Source: Firmicutes bacterium UBA2598 (GTDB lineage: Bacteria; Bacillota; PH28-bin88). From it: a stretch of DNA of 19,603 nt. Shown piece after piece: positions 6,988 through 14,517 of this stretch. Each line of letters opens with the position of its first letter. Positions within the stretch are counted from its first letter, which is position 1. A program made the translations under genes and the position numbers. The notes below the pieces were generated by a model that was not told the origin of the DNA, searched no databases, and worked only from the letters and a program-made list of their open reading frames with translations. The stretch lies in NCBI GenBank assembly GCA_002339345.1, contig DDKM01000012.1, positions 1 through 19,603 of the forward strand. Reading direction: 5' to 3'.

Positions 6988-7770
6988 ATGGAAGACAAAC
7001 TGGTGTTAGGTGGGCGGGAGATCGATAACCGGCTGCTTTTGGGAACCGGGAAGTTCCCCTCCAAAGCCATTATTCCGGAAGTGATTAAACGGTCGGGCAG
7101 CCAGGTGGTTACCATGGCTCTGAGGCGGGTGGATTTTGATTCCCAGCAGGAAAACGTGCTGAATTACATTCCCAAGGGATGCATTTTGCTGCCCAACACT
7201 TCCGGGGCCAGGAACGCGGAAGAGGCGGTGCGCATTGCCCGCATCGCCAGGGCCGCGGGATGTGGCGACTGGGTGAAGATCGAGGTAATTACTGACAATA
7301 AGTACCTGTTACCGGACAACTACGAGACCATCACGGCCACCGAAATCCTGGCCCGCGAAGGTTTTGTGGTACTCCCCTACATGAGCCCGGACCTGATGGT
7401 AGCCAAAAGGCTGCAAGACGCGGGAGCTGCCGCGGTGATGCCCTTGGGGGCCCCCATTGGCAGCAACCGGGGACTGAAAACCAGGGAGCTGATCCGTATC
7501 CTGATCGACGAGATCGAGGTACCTATTATTGTGGACGCCGGCATCGGCAAGCCTTCGGAGGCGGCGGAAGCCATGGAAATGGGCGCCGCGGCAGTGCTCG
7601 TCAACACGGCCATCGCTACCGCCGGGGACCCGGTACTGATGGCCGAGGCCTTCAGCTTGGCGGTCAAGGCCGGTCGGCAGGCTTATCTGGCGGGACCGGG
7701 GTTGACCAGGGAGTACGCCGAGGCTTCATCACCCTTAACCGGGTTCCTGCGGGAAGTACAGGAGGCGTGA
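6988..7770 (+). CDS. thiG: Thiazole synthase ThiG
   Basis: ThiG condenses 1-deoxyxylulose-5-phosphate, dehydroglycine and ThiS-thiocarboxylate into the thiazole phosphate moiety. The 260-residue TIM-barrel protein shows LGTGKF, VTMALRR, LPNTSG, the Schiff-base lysine K97 in DWVKIEVI, and the phosphate-binding VDAGIG and AAAVLVNTAIA motifs. The ATG at 6988 is used because its ribosome site GGGAGGTGG overlaps the thiS end; the longer frame from 6946 would overlap thiS. Followed by thiH, the source of dehydroglycine in anaerobes. Confidence 0.97.
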   Translation: MEDKLVLGGREIDNRLLLGTGKFPSKAIIPEVIKRSGSQVVTMALRRVDFDSQQENVLNYIPKGCILLPNTSGARNAEEAVRIARIARAAGCGDWVKIEVITDNKYLLPDNYETITATEILAREGFVVLPYMSPDLMVAKRLQDAGAAAVMPLGAPIGSNRGLKTRELIRILIDEIEVPIIVDAGIGKPSEAAEAMEMGAAAVLVNTAIATAGDPVLMAEAFSLAVKAGRQAYLAGPGLTREYAEASSPLTGFLREVQEA

Positions 7771-7776
7771 ATAACC

Positions 7777-8880
7777 GTGAGCTTTGCTAATGTCTGTTCC
7801 CAGTTCAAAGGGTTCGACTTTGACGGTTTTTTTAACCGGATACAGCCTGACGACATAATTAAGGTACTGGGGAAGCCAGGGCTTGACCGCACCGATTTTC
7901 TGGTCATGCTCTCTCCGGCAGCGGAAGGCGTACTGGAAGAAATGGCCCAGAAGGCCCACCGTCTGACGCTGCAACACTTCGGCCGGGCGATGGTGCTGTA
8001 CACCCCCCTGTACCTGTCCAACTACTGCGTCAACGTGTGCAGCTACTGCGGTTTCAATGCTCGCAACAGGATGTACCGCAAGACCCTCACCCTGGATGAG
8101 GTTGAGGCGGAAGCCCGGGCCATCGCCAGCACCGGCCTAAAGCATATCCTGGTGCTAACGGGTGAATCCCGCCGTCACGTGCCTGTCTCCTATATCGCCG
8201 GCTGCGTCAGGGTACTGCGCCGTTACTTTGCTTCCATTGGGATCGAGGTTTATCCCATGGAGGAGGAGGAATACCGTGTCCTTATCCAGGCGGGGGTGGA
8301 CAGCCTTACTATCTACCAGGAGACCTACGATGAGGAGGTCTATGACCGGGTACACGTGAAAGGGCCCAAGAAACACTACCGCTACCGGCTGGAAGCCCCC
8401 GAACGGGGGTGCCGGGCTGGCATGCGGGCGGTAAACATCGGAGCTCTCTTGGGGCTTAATGACTGGCGGCGGGATGCCTTTTTTACCGGACTGCACGCCG
8501 CCTACCTGCAAGACCGTTACCCGGAGGTGGAATTAAGCGTCTCGGTACCCCGGCTGCGGCCCCATTTAGGAAACTTCCCGCCGCTCTACCCCGTGTTGGA
8601 CAAAAACCTGGTCCAGATCCTCCTGGCCCTGCGGCTCTTTATCCCGCGCCTGGGGCTGACCCTGTCCACCCGGGAGAGGGCGGAGCTGAGGGATCGCCTG
8701 ATACCGTTAGGGATTACCAGGATGTCCGCTGGGTCCTGCACCAAGGTAGGCGGGTACGCCATCCAGGACACCGGCCACGGGCAGTTTGACATCGCCGACA
8801 CCAGAAATGTGGCGGAAATCAGGGAAGCCCTGCTGGGGAGAGGCTATGATCCGGTGTTTAAAGACTGGCATCCATTTTAG
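7777..8880 (+). CDS. thiH: 2-iminoacetate synthase ThiH (tyrosine lyase)
   Basis: ThiH is a radical-SAM enzyme that cleaves tyrosine to dehydroglycine and p-cresol, the oxygen-sensitive alternative to glycine oxidase ThiO. At 367 residues it has the expected length. The CX3CX2C cluster motif is C84, C88, C91 in YLSNYCVNVCSYCGF, and the tail SAGSCTKVGGY...QFDIADTR matches the family. GTG at 7777 follows AGGAGG by about 10 bases and lies six bases after the thiG stop. The choice of ThiH over ThiO supports a strict anaerobe. Confidence 0.96.
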   Translation: MSFANVCSQFKGFDFDGFFNRIQPDDIIKVLGKPGLDRTDFLVMLSPAAEGVLEEMAQKAHRLTLQHFGRAMVLYTPLYLSNYCVNVCSYCGFNARNRMYRKTLTLDEVEAEARAIASTGLKHILVLTGESRRHVPVSYIAGCVRVLRRYFASIGIEVYPMEEEEYRVLIQAGVDSLTIYQETYDEEVYDRVHVKGPKKHYRYRLEAPERGCRAGMRAVNIGALLGLNDWRRDAFFTGLHAAYLQDRYPEVELSVSVPRLRPHLGNFPPLYPVLDKNLVQILLALRLFIPRLGLTLSTRERAELRDRLIPLGITRMSAGSCTKVGGYAIQDTGHGQFDIADTRNVAEIREALLGRGYDPVFKDWHPF

Positions 8881-8894
8881 GGGGGGCTGTGAGA

Positions 8895-9545
8895 GTGGGT
8901 AAACCTGATGTGCAGGAGATATTCCAGACAGATATCTACGCCTTGACCGGTGAGGAGTTTTCCCGGGGTAGGACGAACATAGATGTTGTTAAGGACATGA
9001 TCGCCGCCGGCATCAAGATCATCCAGTACCGGGAAAAGGAAAAGAAAATGCGCCTTAGATACCAGGAGTGTCTGGAGCTAAGGCGGTTGACCAAAGAGGC
9101 CGGTGTCATCTTTATCGTTAATGATGATGTTGACCTGGCCATGCTGGTGGAAGCGGACGGCGTGCACGTCGGCCAGGAGGACCTGCCCCCCGAGGCGGTA
9201 CGCCGGCTGGTGGGACCGGAGATGATCATCGGGCTTTCCACCCATTCGCCCCAGCAGGCACAAGAGGCCCTTAAAAGCGGTGTGGACTATATCGGTGTCG
9301 GCCCTATCTTCCCCACCAGCACCAAGAAGGACGTGGTTGACCCCGTGGGGCTTACTTACCTGGAGTATGTGGCGCGTCACATACCCCTTCCCTTTGTGGC
9401 CATTGGGGGCATCAAGGAACACAATATCAGGCAGGTGCGCCGGCATGGTGCCCGCTGCATCGCCATGGTAACGGAAATCCTGGAAGCGAAAGACATTGTG
9501 GCCAAGGTGAAACACCTCCGGGCTGCACTGGAGGGAGTGTCATGA
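8895..9545 (+). CDS. thiE: Thiamine-phosphate synthase ThiE
   Basis: ThiE joins HMP-pyrophosphate and thiazole phosphate into thiamine monophosphate. The TIM-barrel protein of about 216 residues has the pyrophosphate/pyrimidine site motifs IIQYREK, VNDDVDLA, DGVHVGQEDLP, GVGPIFPT and AIGGI. The start is ambiguous: GTG 8895 has a G-rich ribosome site (8881-8886) eight bases upstream, while in-frame GTG 8889 has it only two bases away, so 8895 is preferred. The N-terminus is slightly long for the family (VQEIFQTDIYALT). The stop overlaps the thiD start by four bases (ATGA). Confidence 0.95.
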   Translation: MGKPDVQEIFQTDIYALTGEEFSRGRTNIDVVKDMIAAGIKIIQYREKEKKMRLRYQECLELRRLTKEAGVIFIVNDDVDLAMLVEADGVHVGQEDLPPEAVRRLVGPEMIIGLSTHSPQQAQEALKSGVDYIGVGPIFPTSTKKDVVDPVGLTYLEYVARHIPLPFVAIGGIKEHNIRQVRRHGARCIAMVTEILEAKDIVAKVKHLRAALEGVS

Positions 9546-10330
9546 AAAAGGTGTTGACCATCGCTGGCTCCGATTCTTGCGGAGGCGCCGGCATCCAGGC
9601 GGACCTGAAAACCTTTGCCGCCCTAGGCGTTTACGGCATGAGCGTTGTTACCGCGGTGACTGCCCAGAACACCACCGGCGTATACGCAGTGGAGGAAGTG
9701 TCCCCGGCTGGAGTTACTGCCCAGATGGAATGCCTGTTTGAGGACATCCCCGTGGATGCTGTCAAGATCGGCATGGTGTCCACCACAGGGATCATCCAGG
9801 CTATCGCCCAAGGTCTGGACAAATGGAATGCCAAAAACGTGGTGCTGGACCCGGTGATGGTGTCCAAAAGCGGCAACAACCTGCTGCGGCCGGATGCCCG
9901 TGATGAGCTGGTTAAACGGCTGCTGCCTTTGGCCACCGTAGTTACACCCAACATCCCCGAGGCACAAGCGCTGGCAAACCGGAAGATTGCCACTGTTCCT
10001 GAGATGGAAACCGCGGCAAAAGTCATTAAAAGTATGGGCCCGCGCAGCGTGGTGATTAAAGGTGGACACTTGGAGGGCGAACCGGTGGACGTCTTCTACG
10101 ATGGACAGCAGTTCACCCATCTGTCTGCCCGGCGGATTGTCACCAAAAACACCCACGGTACCGGCTGCACCTTTTCCTCCGCCATCGCCGCTTACCTGGC
10201 CCTGGGGCATTCGCCATTGGCAGCGGTTCAGCAGGCCAAGGAATACATCACCCAGGCCATCGCCCACTCCTTCCGCCTCGGCAAAGGGGTGGGGCCTACC
10301 CACCATTTCTTCCGTTACTACGTGGTCTAA
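9542..10330 (+). CDS. thiD: HMP / HMP-phosphate kinase ThiD
   Basis: This ribokinase-fold enzyme phosphorylates hydroxymethylpyrimidine and its monophosphate to the diphosphate substrate of ThiE. The 262-residue protein shows the N-terminal TIAGSDSCGGAGIQADLKTF, DPVMVSKSG, TPNIPEA, VVIKGGH, and the anion-hole/catalytic GTGCTFSSAIA motifs. It overlaps thiE by four bases, so coupling is tight. It is a single-domain ThiD with no ThiE or ThiN fusion. Confidence 0.96.
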   Translation: MKKVLTIAGSDSCGGAGIQADLKTFAALGVYGMSVVTAVTAQNTTGVYAVEEVSPAGVTAQMECLFEDIPVDAVKIGMVSTTGIIQAIAQGLDKWNAKNVVLDPVMVSKSGNNLLRPDARDELVKRLLPLATVVTPNIPEAQALANRKIATVPEMETAAKVIKSMGPRSVVIKGGHLEGEPVDVFYDGQQFTHLSARRIVTKNTHGTGCTFSSAIAAYLALGHSPLAAVQQAKEYITQAIAHSFRLGKGVGPTHHFFRYYVV

Positions 10331-10334
10331 AGCC

Positions 10335-11000
10335 ATGAAAAATATCTACTTCATCGATTTCGACGGCACCATCAGCCTGGTGGACACCTGCTACGCCATG
10401 GTAGCCCGGTTTGCCGGTCCCGGTTGGGAAGATTGGGAAAACCGCTGGCTAAAAGGAGAAATTACCACGAAGGAGTGCGCCCGGGGCATCTTTCACCTGT
10501 TTCACACCACAGAAAAAGCTCTTACGGATTTTATCCTTTCTTTAGATATAGACAGCTCTTTTCCCGCTTTTGTGCACTGGTGCCGGGGGCGCGGGGAATC
10601 CCTTTATATTTTAAGCGATGGCTACGATCTGAATATCCGGCTGCTGTTGGCGAAATATGGCCTTGACGACCTGCCCTATTTCGCCAACCGCTTACGTTAC
10701 ACCGACAACAGATTCTCTATCGAGACCCCATACCACAACCCGCAGTGCGGCCGCTGCGGCACCTGTAAAAGGACGATTATCCGGCGATTGACCCGGGAAG
10801 GGTGGAGAACCGTGTACGTCGGCGATGGGCACTCAGACAAGTGCGCCGCCCGGGAGGCTGATGTGGTTTTTGCCAAGAATAGTCTCTTGGTCTACTGCGG
10901 GGAGCAGAACATCCCCTGCGTTCCATTTCAGGATTTCACACACATTATGCGGTACCTTTCCCCCCATCCCGATTGCAGGGAGGAACTGTGGCGGAGGTAG
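10335..11000 (+). CDS. HAD-IB (MtnX-like) phosphatase, candidate thiamine-phosphate phosphatase
   Basis: The 221-residue protein begins MKNIYFIDFDGTISLVDTCY with the HAD nucleophile D8 and acid D10 in DFDGT, motif II in YILSDG and motif IV in YVGDGHSDKCAA. A Cys cluster (CGRCGTCK), typical of MtnX-like HAD-IB phosphatases, lies before motif III. The ATG is four bases after the thiD stop with only a weak ribosome site, so it is probably coupled to thiD and part of the riboswitch operon. MtnX acts in methionine salvage, but no mtn genes are here. The operon position suggests it dephosphorylates a thiamine intermediate such as thiamine monophosphate; this is inference. The real start is ATG 10335; the frame is open further upstream only as an overlap of thiD. 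Confidence 0.85.
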   Translation: MKNIYFIDFDGTISLVDTCYAMVARFAGPGWEDWENRWLKGEITTKECARGIFHLFHTTEKALTDFILSLDIDSSFPAFVHWCRGRGESLYILSDGYDLNIRLLLAKYGLDDLPYFANRLRYTDNRFSIETPYHNPQCGRCGTCKRTIIRRLTREGWRTVYVGDGHSDKCAAREADVVFAKNSLLVYCGEQNIPCVPFQDFTHIMRYLSPHPDCREELWRR

Positions 11001-11067
11001 TCGAAAATAGCTCTATAGCTGGAAGGGGACGGCCTCCGGTTAACAGGGGAGAGGTTGGTGCCTAGAA

Positions 11068-11904
11068 ATGCGGGAAGACAATGGAGTTGGGGCGGAAAAC
11101 CGGCTGAAGCCGCTGGTCAAGTGGGCGGGGGGAAAATCCCAGCTCCTCGGCCAGTACAGTTCCCTTTTTCCCGTTTGTTTCAACACATACCATGAAATCA
11201 TGGCCGGCGGCCTGGCTGTCTTTTGGCACCTGGCCCCTCGGCTGACCGGGGCCCACATTTCCGACAATAATCCCGAGCTGATCAATTTTTACTGTACGGT
11301 GCGGGACCAGCCGGAGGAATTGTTTACCTCCCTGGCCAGGCACCGGAATGAAAAGAAATATTACTATACAATGCGCTCCCTTGACCCGGCTTCATTATCC
11401 CCCCTGGAGAGGGCCTCCCGGTTTCTGTACCTGAACAAGGCCGGTTATAACGGGTTGTGGCGGGTGAATTCCCGGGGGGTACATAATGTGCCCTTTGGCA
11501 GGTACAGCCGGTTGTCTTTCCCAAGCCTGCCAGATCTCCTTGCCGCCAGCCATTATTTAAAGAAAACGCATATCCGCCAGGCGGATTTCGCCAGTGTGCT
11601 GGATTATGCCAGGCAGGGAGATTTTGTGTACATTGACCCTCCCTACCATCCCCTTTCCGCCAGCGCCAGTTTTACCGCTTACAGCGGCAGCTTCGGCGAG
11701 GAGGAACAGGCCCGTCTGGCGGAGATATGCCGTGAGCTGGATGCCAGGGGTGTGCAATTCATGCTTAGCAACTCCGACACAGCATTGATCAAAATCCTGT
11801 ACCGTGGGTTTGACCTTCAACAGGTAACCGCTCGCCGGGCCATTAACTCCAAGGGCGATGGACGGGGATCGGTAAAGGAATTAGTGGTTAGAAATTATTG
11901 TTAA
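11068..11904 (+). CDS. Dam-type DNA N6-adenine methyltransferase (D12 class), orphan
   Basis: The 278-residue protein has the D12-class order of motifs: KWAGGK at 18-23 (SAM-binding), YHEIMAGGLAVFWHL in place of the usual YxEPFxGGGAxFFxL, SDNNPELIN, YLNKAGYNGLWRVNSRG with GxFNVPFGRY-like VPFGRYS, and the catalytic DPPY at 190-193. Family members methylate the adenine of GATC or related sites. The P-F and third-G substitutions in the EPFxGGG block are unusual, and activity should not be assumed. No endonuclease partner is adjacent, so it is an orphan. The ATG lacks a well-placed ribosome site (GGAGAGG lies about 14 bases upstream). No terminator is visible between this gene and the thi operon; the 67-base gap holds nothing clear. 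Confidence 0.88.
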   Translation: MREDNGVGAENRLKPLVKWAGGKSQLLGQYSSLFPVCFNTYHEIMAGGLAVFWHLAPRLTGAHISDNNPELINFYCTVRDQPEELFTSLARHRNEKKYYYTMRSLDPASLSPLERASRFLYLNKAGYNGLWRVNSRGVHNVPFGRYSRLSFPSLPDLLAASHYLKKTHIRQADFASVLDYARQGDFVYIDPPYHPLSASASFTAYSGSFGEEEQARLAEICRELDARGVQFMLSNSDTALIKILYRGFDLQQVTARRAINSKGDGRGSVKELVVRNYC

Positions 11905-11960
11905 TTTTTACAACCATAATAGAAACTTATCACGGGCTTATCCGGCTGGGAAACCAGTAG

Positions 11961-12236
11961 GGGCGGAGTCGTCCGGCGGGCATTAGGGTGGTGGAACTGG
12001 GAACCTGTGTCTTTGGCCATCGGGATCCGGATACCGGGCCAATGATATTTCCCCGCCTGGAAATGGTTCGCCTGGCCATACCGCGCCGTGTATACACCGA
12101 TCGCCATATGGATATGGTGGCGGAAGCCTTCCGTCAAATTGATCAACGCCGCCATGTGATCAAAGGTTTGCAGTTAGTCTATGTGGCTCCGGTTTTACGC
12201 CACTTTACCGCCCGTTTTGTTCCCCTGTCCAGTTGA
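11961..12236 (+). pseudogene. Tryptophanase / tyrosine phenol-lyase C-terminal remnant
   Basis: An uninterrupted frame after a TAG at 11958 encodes RPAGIRVVELGTCVFG, then PRLEMVRLAIPRRVYTDRHM and a final VAPVLRHFTARFVPLSS before the stop. These are the last 90 or so residues of the PLP-dependent beta-eliminating lyases TnaA and Tpl; the GIR-VELG, RLAIPRRVYT-HMD and VLRHFTA blocks are conserved. The PLP lysine and the first 370 or so residues are absent, and there is no credible start, so it is a truncated relic. Its end is close to the next gene. The stretch 11905-11960 holds nothing I recognise. Confidence 0.8.
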
Positions 12237-12254
12237 CCCCATTTTCGCATGTCA

Positions 12255-12266
12255 TGGACTGGTCCA
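12255..12266. promoter_or_regulatory. Inverted repeat upstream of the lipoprotein cytochrome
   Basis: TGGAC-TG-GTCCA is a perfect 5+5 inverted repeat, 54 bases before the cytochrome ATG and just before an AT-rich CATAATAT stretch that could be a -10 element. A good -35 is not visible. It is a candidate operator only. Confidence 0.3.
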
Positions 12267-12319
12267 AACTGAGGCATAATATCCTCCGTAAATCAAATGC
12301 TACCGCAGGAGGTGATTTT

Positions 12320-12814
12320 ATGTCCAGGAAGACCGTGTTGTTTGCCATACTGACGCTGGTGGTGGCACTGGTGCTCACCGGTTGCCCCCAGGCCAAACAG
12401 CCAAAACGGCAGGGAACTGACCAGGGTGTAGAAAAATCCGCCGATCAGGCCAAGGAGGCTGTGGACAACCGGACCCTGGTGGAGGTGGCCAAGGCGGACC
12501 CGTTCAAGTCCTGTGAGGACTGCCACAAGGGGACCGTGGAGGTGGAGGGCAAGCAGAAGGATATCACTCTGGCCGGTCAAACCAATGCCTTGGAAACTTC
12601 ACGGGGCACCAAGCACCCCACCGTACCGGACAACATCACATTGCAAGGCTGCCTCCGTTGCCACGCACAGGGTAACTTGTATGAATCCTTTGTCCTTAGG
12701 ATGCATAAGGCCCACGGAAACAGCAAGGTGTTCCATCCCAAATATAAGGGTGATTGCACAAGCTGCCACACCTTGAATGAGGAAGGGAAGGTCACCCTCA
12801 AGGGTGCCCAGTAA
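12320..12814 (+). CDS. Triheme c-type cytochrome lipoprotein
   Basis: The 164-residue protein starts MSRKTVLFAILTLVVALVLT and then GC, a lipoprotein signal peptide with lipobox LTGC (Cys22), so the mature protein is lipid-anchored on the outer face of the membrane. Three CXXCH heme sites follow (CEDCH, CLRCH, CTSCH), with extra histidines (RMHKAHGNSKVFHPKY) as likely distal ligands. The charged linker after the lipobox (residues 23-50) would lift the heme domain off the membrane. The ATG follows AGGAGGTG by six bases. It ends in a strong terminator and is probably transcribed alone. A role passing electrons from the membrane towards the larger cytochromes downstream is plausible but inferred. 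Confidence 0.9.
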   Translation: MSRKTVLFAILTLVVALVLTGCPQAKQPKRQGTDQGVEKSADQAKEAVDNRTLVEVAKADPFKSCEDCHKGTVEVEGKQKDITLAGQTNALETSRGTKHPTVPDNITLQGCLRCHAQGNLYESFVLRMHKAHGNSKVFHPKYKGDCTSCHTLNEEGKVTLKGAQ

Positions 12815-12832
12815 CAAAAGGAAAGAAAATAA

Positions 12833-12872
12833 GGAAGACCCGGTTTTTAACTCATGGGTCTTTCTTTTTTTT
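12833..12872 (+). terminator. Rho-independent terminator after the triheme cytochrome
   Basis: GGAAGACCC (12833-12841) pairs with GGGTCTTTC (12856-12864) through nine pairs with one wobble, followed by eight T residues. It lies 19 bases after the cytochrome stop codon. Confidence 0.85.
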
Positions 12873-12880
12873 GGCGCAGG

Positions 12881-12923
12881 GCCGTGCATCCGTCTATTAT
12901 GCGAGGGTATGCACCGGCTTTTT
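12881..12923 (+). terminator. Second terminator-like hairpin before the kinase operon
   Basis: GCCGTGCATCC (12881-12891) pairs with GGGTATGCACCGGC (12905-12918) with small bulges, followed by TTTTT (12919-12923). It stands only nine bases after the previous terminator, so it may be a back-up terminator or an attenuator in the kinase leader. The remaining 139 bases to the kinase start show no promoter I can defend. Confidence 0.45.
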
Positions 12924-13045
12924 GGGCGGGATTATGGGCAGCCTCGCTTAGTGTCGGTATTAACCGGGTGTGGATGGTAACAACTGCGAAAAGGAAAGCC
13001 GATGTTTTTGTCGAACACTCTTCCGTCCGGGCAAAATGCATTGCC

Positions 13046-13055
13046 GGGGGGGGGG
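13046..13055 (+). repeat. G10 homopolymer at the kinase ribosome site
   Basis: Ten consecutive G residues end seven bases before the ATG of the histidine kinase. They occupy the position of the Shine-Dalgarno sequence, for which no better candidate exists. Tracts of this length are prone to slippage during replication and to sequencing length errors. Confidence 0.8.
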
Positions 13056-13062
13056 TAACTCA

Positions 13063-14517
13063 ATGGATTGGCTGACCTCCTTTTTCATCCGAAATTACCA
13101 GATGGTTTACTTCGTTTATGGTCTGGTCTTTTTCCAGATCGGTTTTGCCATCAGCCTGCAGTCCCGCAGCCTGAGTTCCTTCCGGATGGCCCGCAGGTTG
13201 AGGGCGCTGGCCGCCTTCGGTTTTTTGCACGGCCTGTCGGAATGGGCGGTGGTGTTCATCCCCATCCAGCAGGTGTATGTCGATGAGCGGCAGTTGCTGC
13301 TGCTGTACTTTTTGGAACGGGCACTGACTGCTGTATCCTTTACCTTTCTTTTCTCCTTCGGCCTTAACTTGATGCTTGATACCATCAGGCGGTACCGGCG
13401 GCTGGCGGTGTTGCCCTGGGTGATCCTGACCGTCTGGCTGGTGTTTACCCTGGCGGCAATGAGATGGGGCAGCTGGAGAGAAACTGGCGAATGGTTGGTG
13501 TTGTGCGATGTTTTCAGCCGGTACTTTCTTGGTTTTCCAGGTTCCCTGGCGGCGGCGGTGGCCCTGTACTGGCAGAGACATGAAATTGAGGCCATCGGAC
13601 CGGCTAAGGTGATGTCCGGTTTAAAGGGGGCGGTGGCGGCCTTTGGCTTGTACGGTATATTTGCCGGGCTGGTGGTGCCGGTGGCCCCGGTGTTTCCAGC
13701 TACCTGGCTGAACCAGCAGGACTTTTTCAAAATGGTGGGCATCCCCATTCCCGTTTTTCGGGCCGCCATGGGTGTGGTCATGCTGTATTCAATGGTGCGC
13801 ACCCTGGATGTTTTCAATCTGGAATACCTGCGGCGGCTGGACATCCTGGAGCGCCAGCAAGCCGTAGCCCAGGAGCGTGAACGCATCGGACGTGACTTGC
13901 ACGACGGGGTAATCCAGGATATCTATGCTGTAGGGCTGGCCCTGGAGGATTGCCGCTTCATGATGGATGAAGAGCCCGGCCTGTGCCGGGAGCAGTTGAA
14001 AAAATGCATGGACCGGCTGAATATGACCATCCGAAACATCCGGAACTATATCCTGGGTCTTGCCCCCGTTTCCTTTCAGGAAAGGAACCTGCATGCCGGC
14101 ATCAACAGGCTGGTGCATGACTTTGAGGCCAATACCCTGATCACCTCCCAGGTGGGCTGGTCCGGCCCGCCGGTGGAACTGGATCAGGTGGTGGTGTCCC
14201 ATATCTATCACATTATCCAGGAAATTTTGAGTAACGTGGCCCGTCATGCCTGTGCCACCATGGTGTGGGTGAATGTACGGGTGACGGCGGGAAAACTGGA
14301 AATTTCGGTGCTGGACAATGGGGTGGGTTTTGACGTAAAACAACAACAATGCCGGGAGGCGTCCGTTGAAGGGGGCCGGGGCCTATGTAATATCAGCGAA
14401 AGGGTGCGGCTGCTGGGGGGAAGCTGGGAGCTCATCTCGCACCGGGGGGCCGGAACCAAAGTATTATGCTATGTCCCATTGGGAGGTGTATTTAATGATT
14501 CGCATTCTCCTGGTTGA
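13063..14517 (+). CDS. Membrane sensor histidine kinase (NarL/LiaS-type, HisKA_3)
   Basis: The 484-residue protein has an N-terminal half with about seven hydrophobic helices (roughly 10-31, 44-65, 75-100, 108-127, 148-165, 180-205, 222-245) and no known extracytoplasmic sensor domain I recognise. A short linker (DILERQQAVAQERERIGRDL) leads to a HisKA_3 dimerisation domain with phospho-acceptor H280 in GRDLHDGVIQDIY. The HATPase has an N-box EILSNVARHA (N391), the G1 box DNGVGFD (D418) and GGRGLCNISERV. The ATG 13063 is chosen over the upstream in-frame start at 12970, which would add a non-hydrophobic Cys-rich stretch with no ribosome site. The 3' end overlaps the regulator gene by 23 bases, so the two form a pair. 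The ligand is unknown; surrounding cytochromes suggest a redox or quinone signal. Confidence 0.9.
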   Translation: MDWLTSFFIRNYQMVYFVYGLVFFQIGFAISLQSRSLSSFRMARRLRALAAFGFLHGLSEWAVVFIPIQQVYVDERQLLLLYFLERALTAVSFTFLFSFGLNLMLDTIRRYRRLAVLPWVILTVWLVFTLAAMRWGSWRETGEWLVLCDVFSRYFLGFPGSLAAAVALYWQRHEIEAIGPAKVMSGLKGAVAAFGLYGIFAGLVVPVAPVFPATWLNQQDFFKMVGIPIPVFRAAMGVVMLYSMVRTLDVFNLEYLRRLDILERQQAVAQERERIGRDLHDGVIQDIYAVGLALEDCRFMMDEEPGLCREQLKKCMDRLNMTIRNIRNYILGLAPVSFQERNLHAGINRLVHDFEANTLITSQVGWSGPPVELDQVVVSHIYHIIQEILSNVARHACATMVWVNVRVTAGKLEISVLDNGVGFDVKQQQCREASVEGGRGLCNISERVRLLGGSWELISHRGAGTKVLCYVPLGGVFNDSHSPG

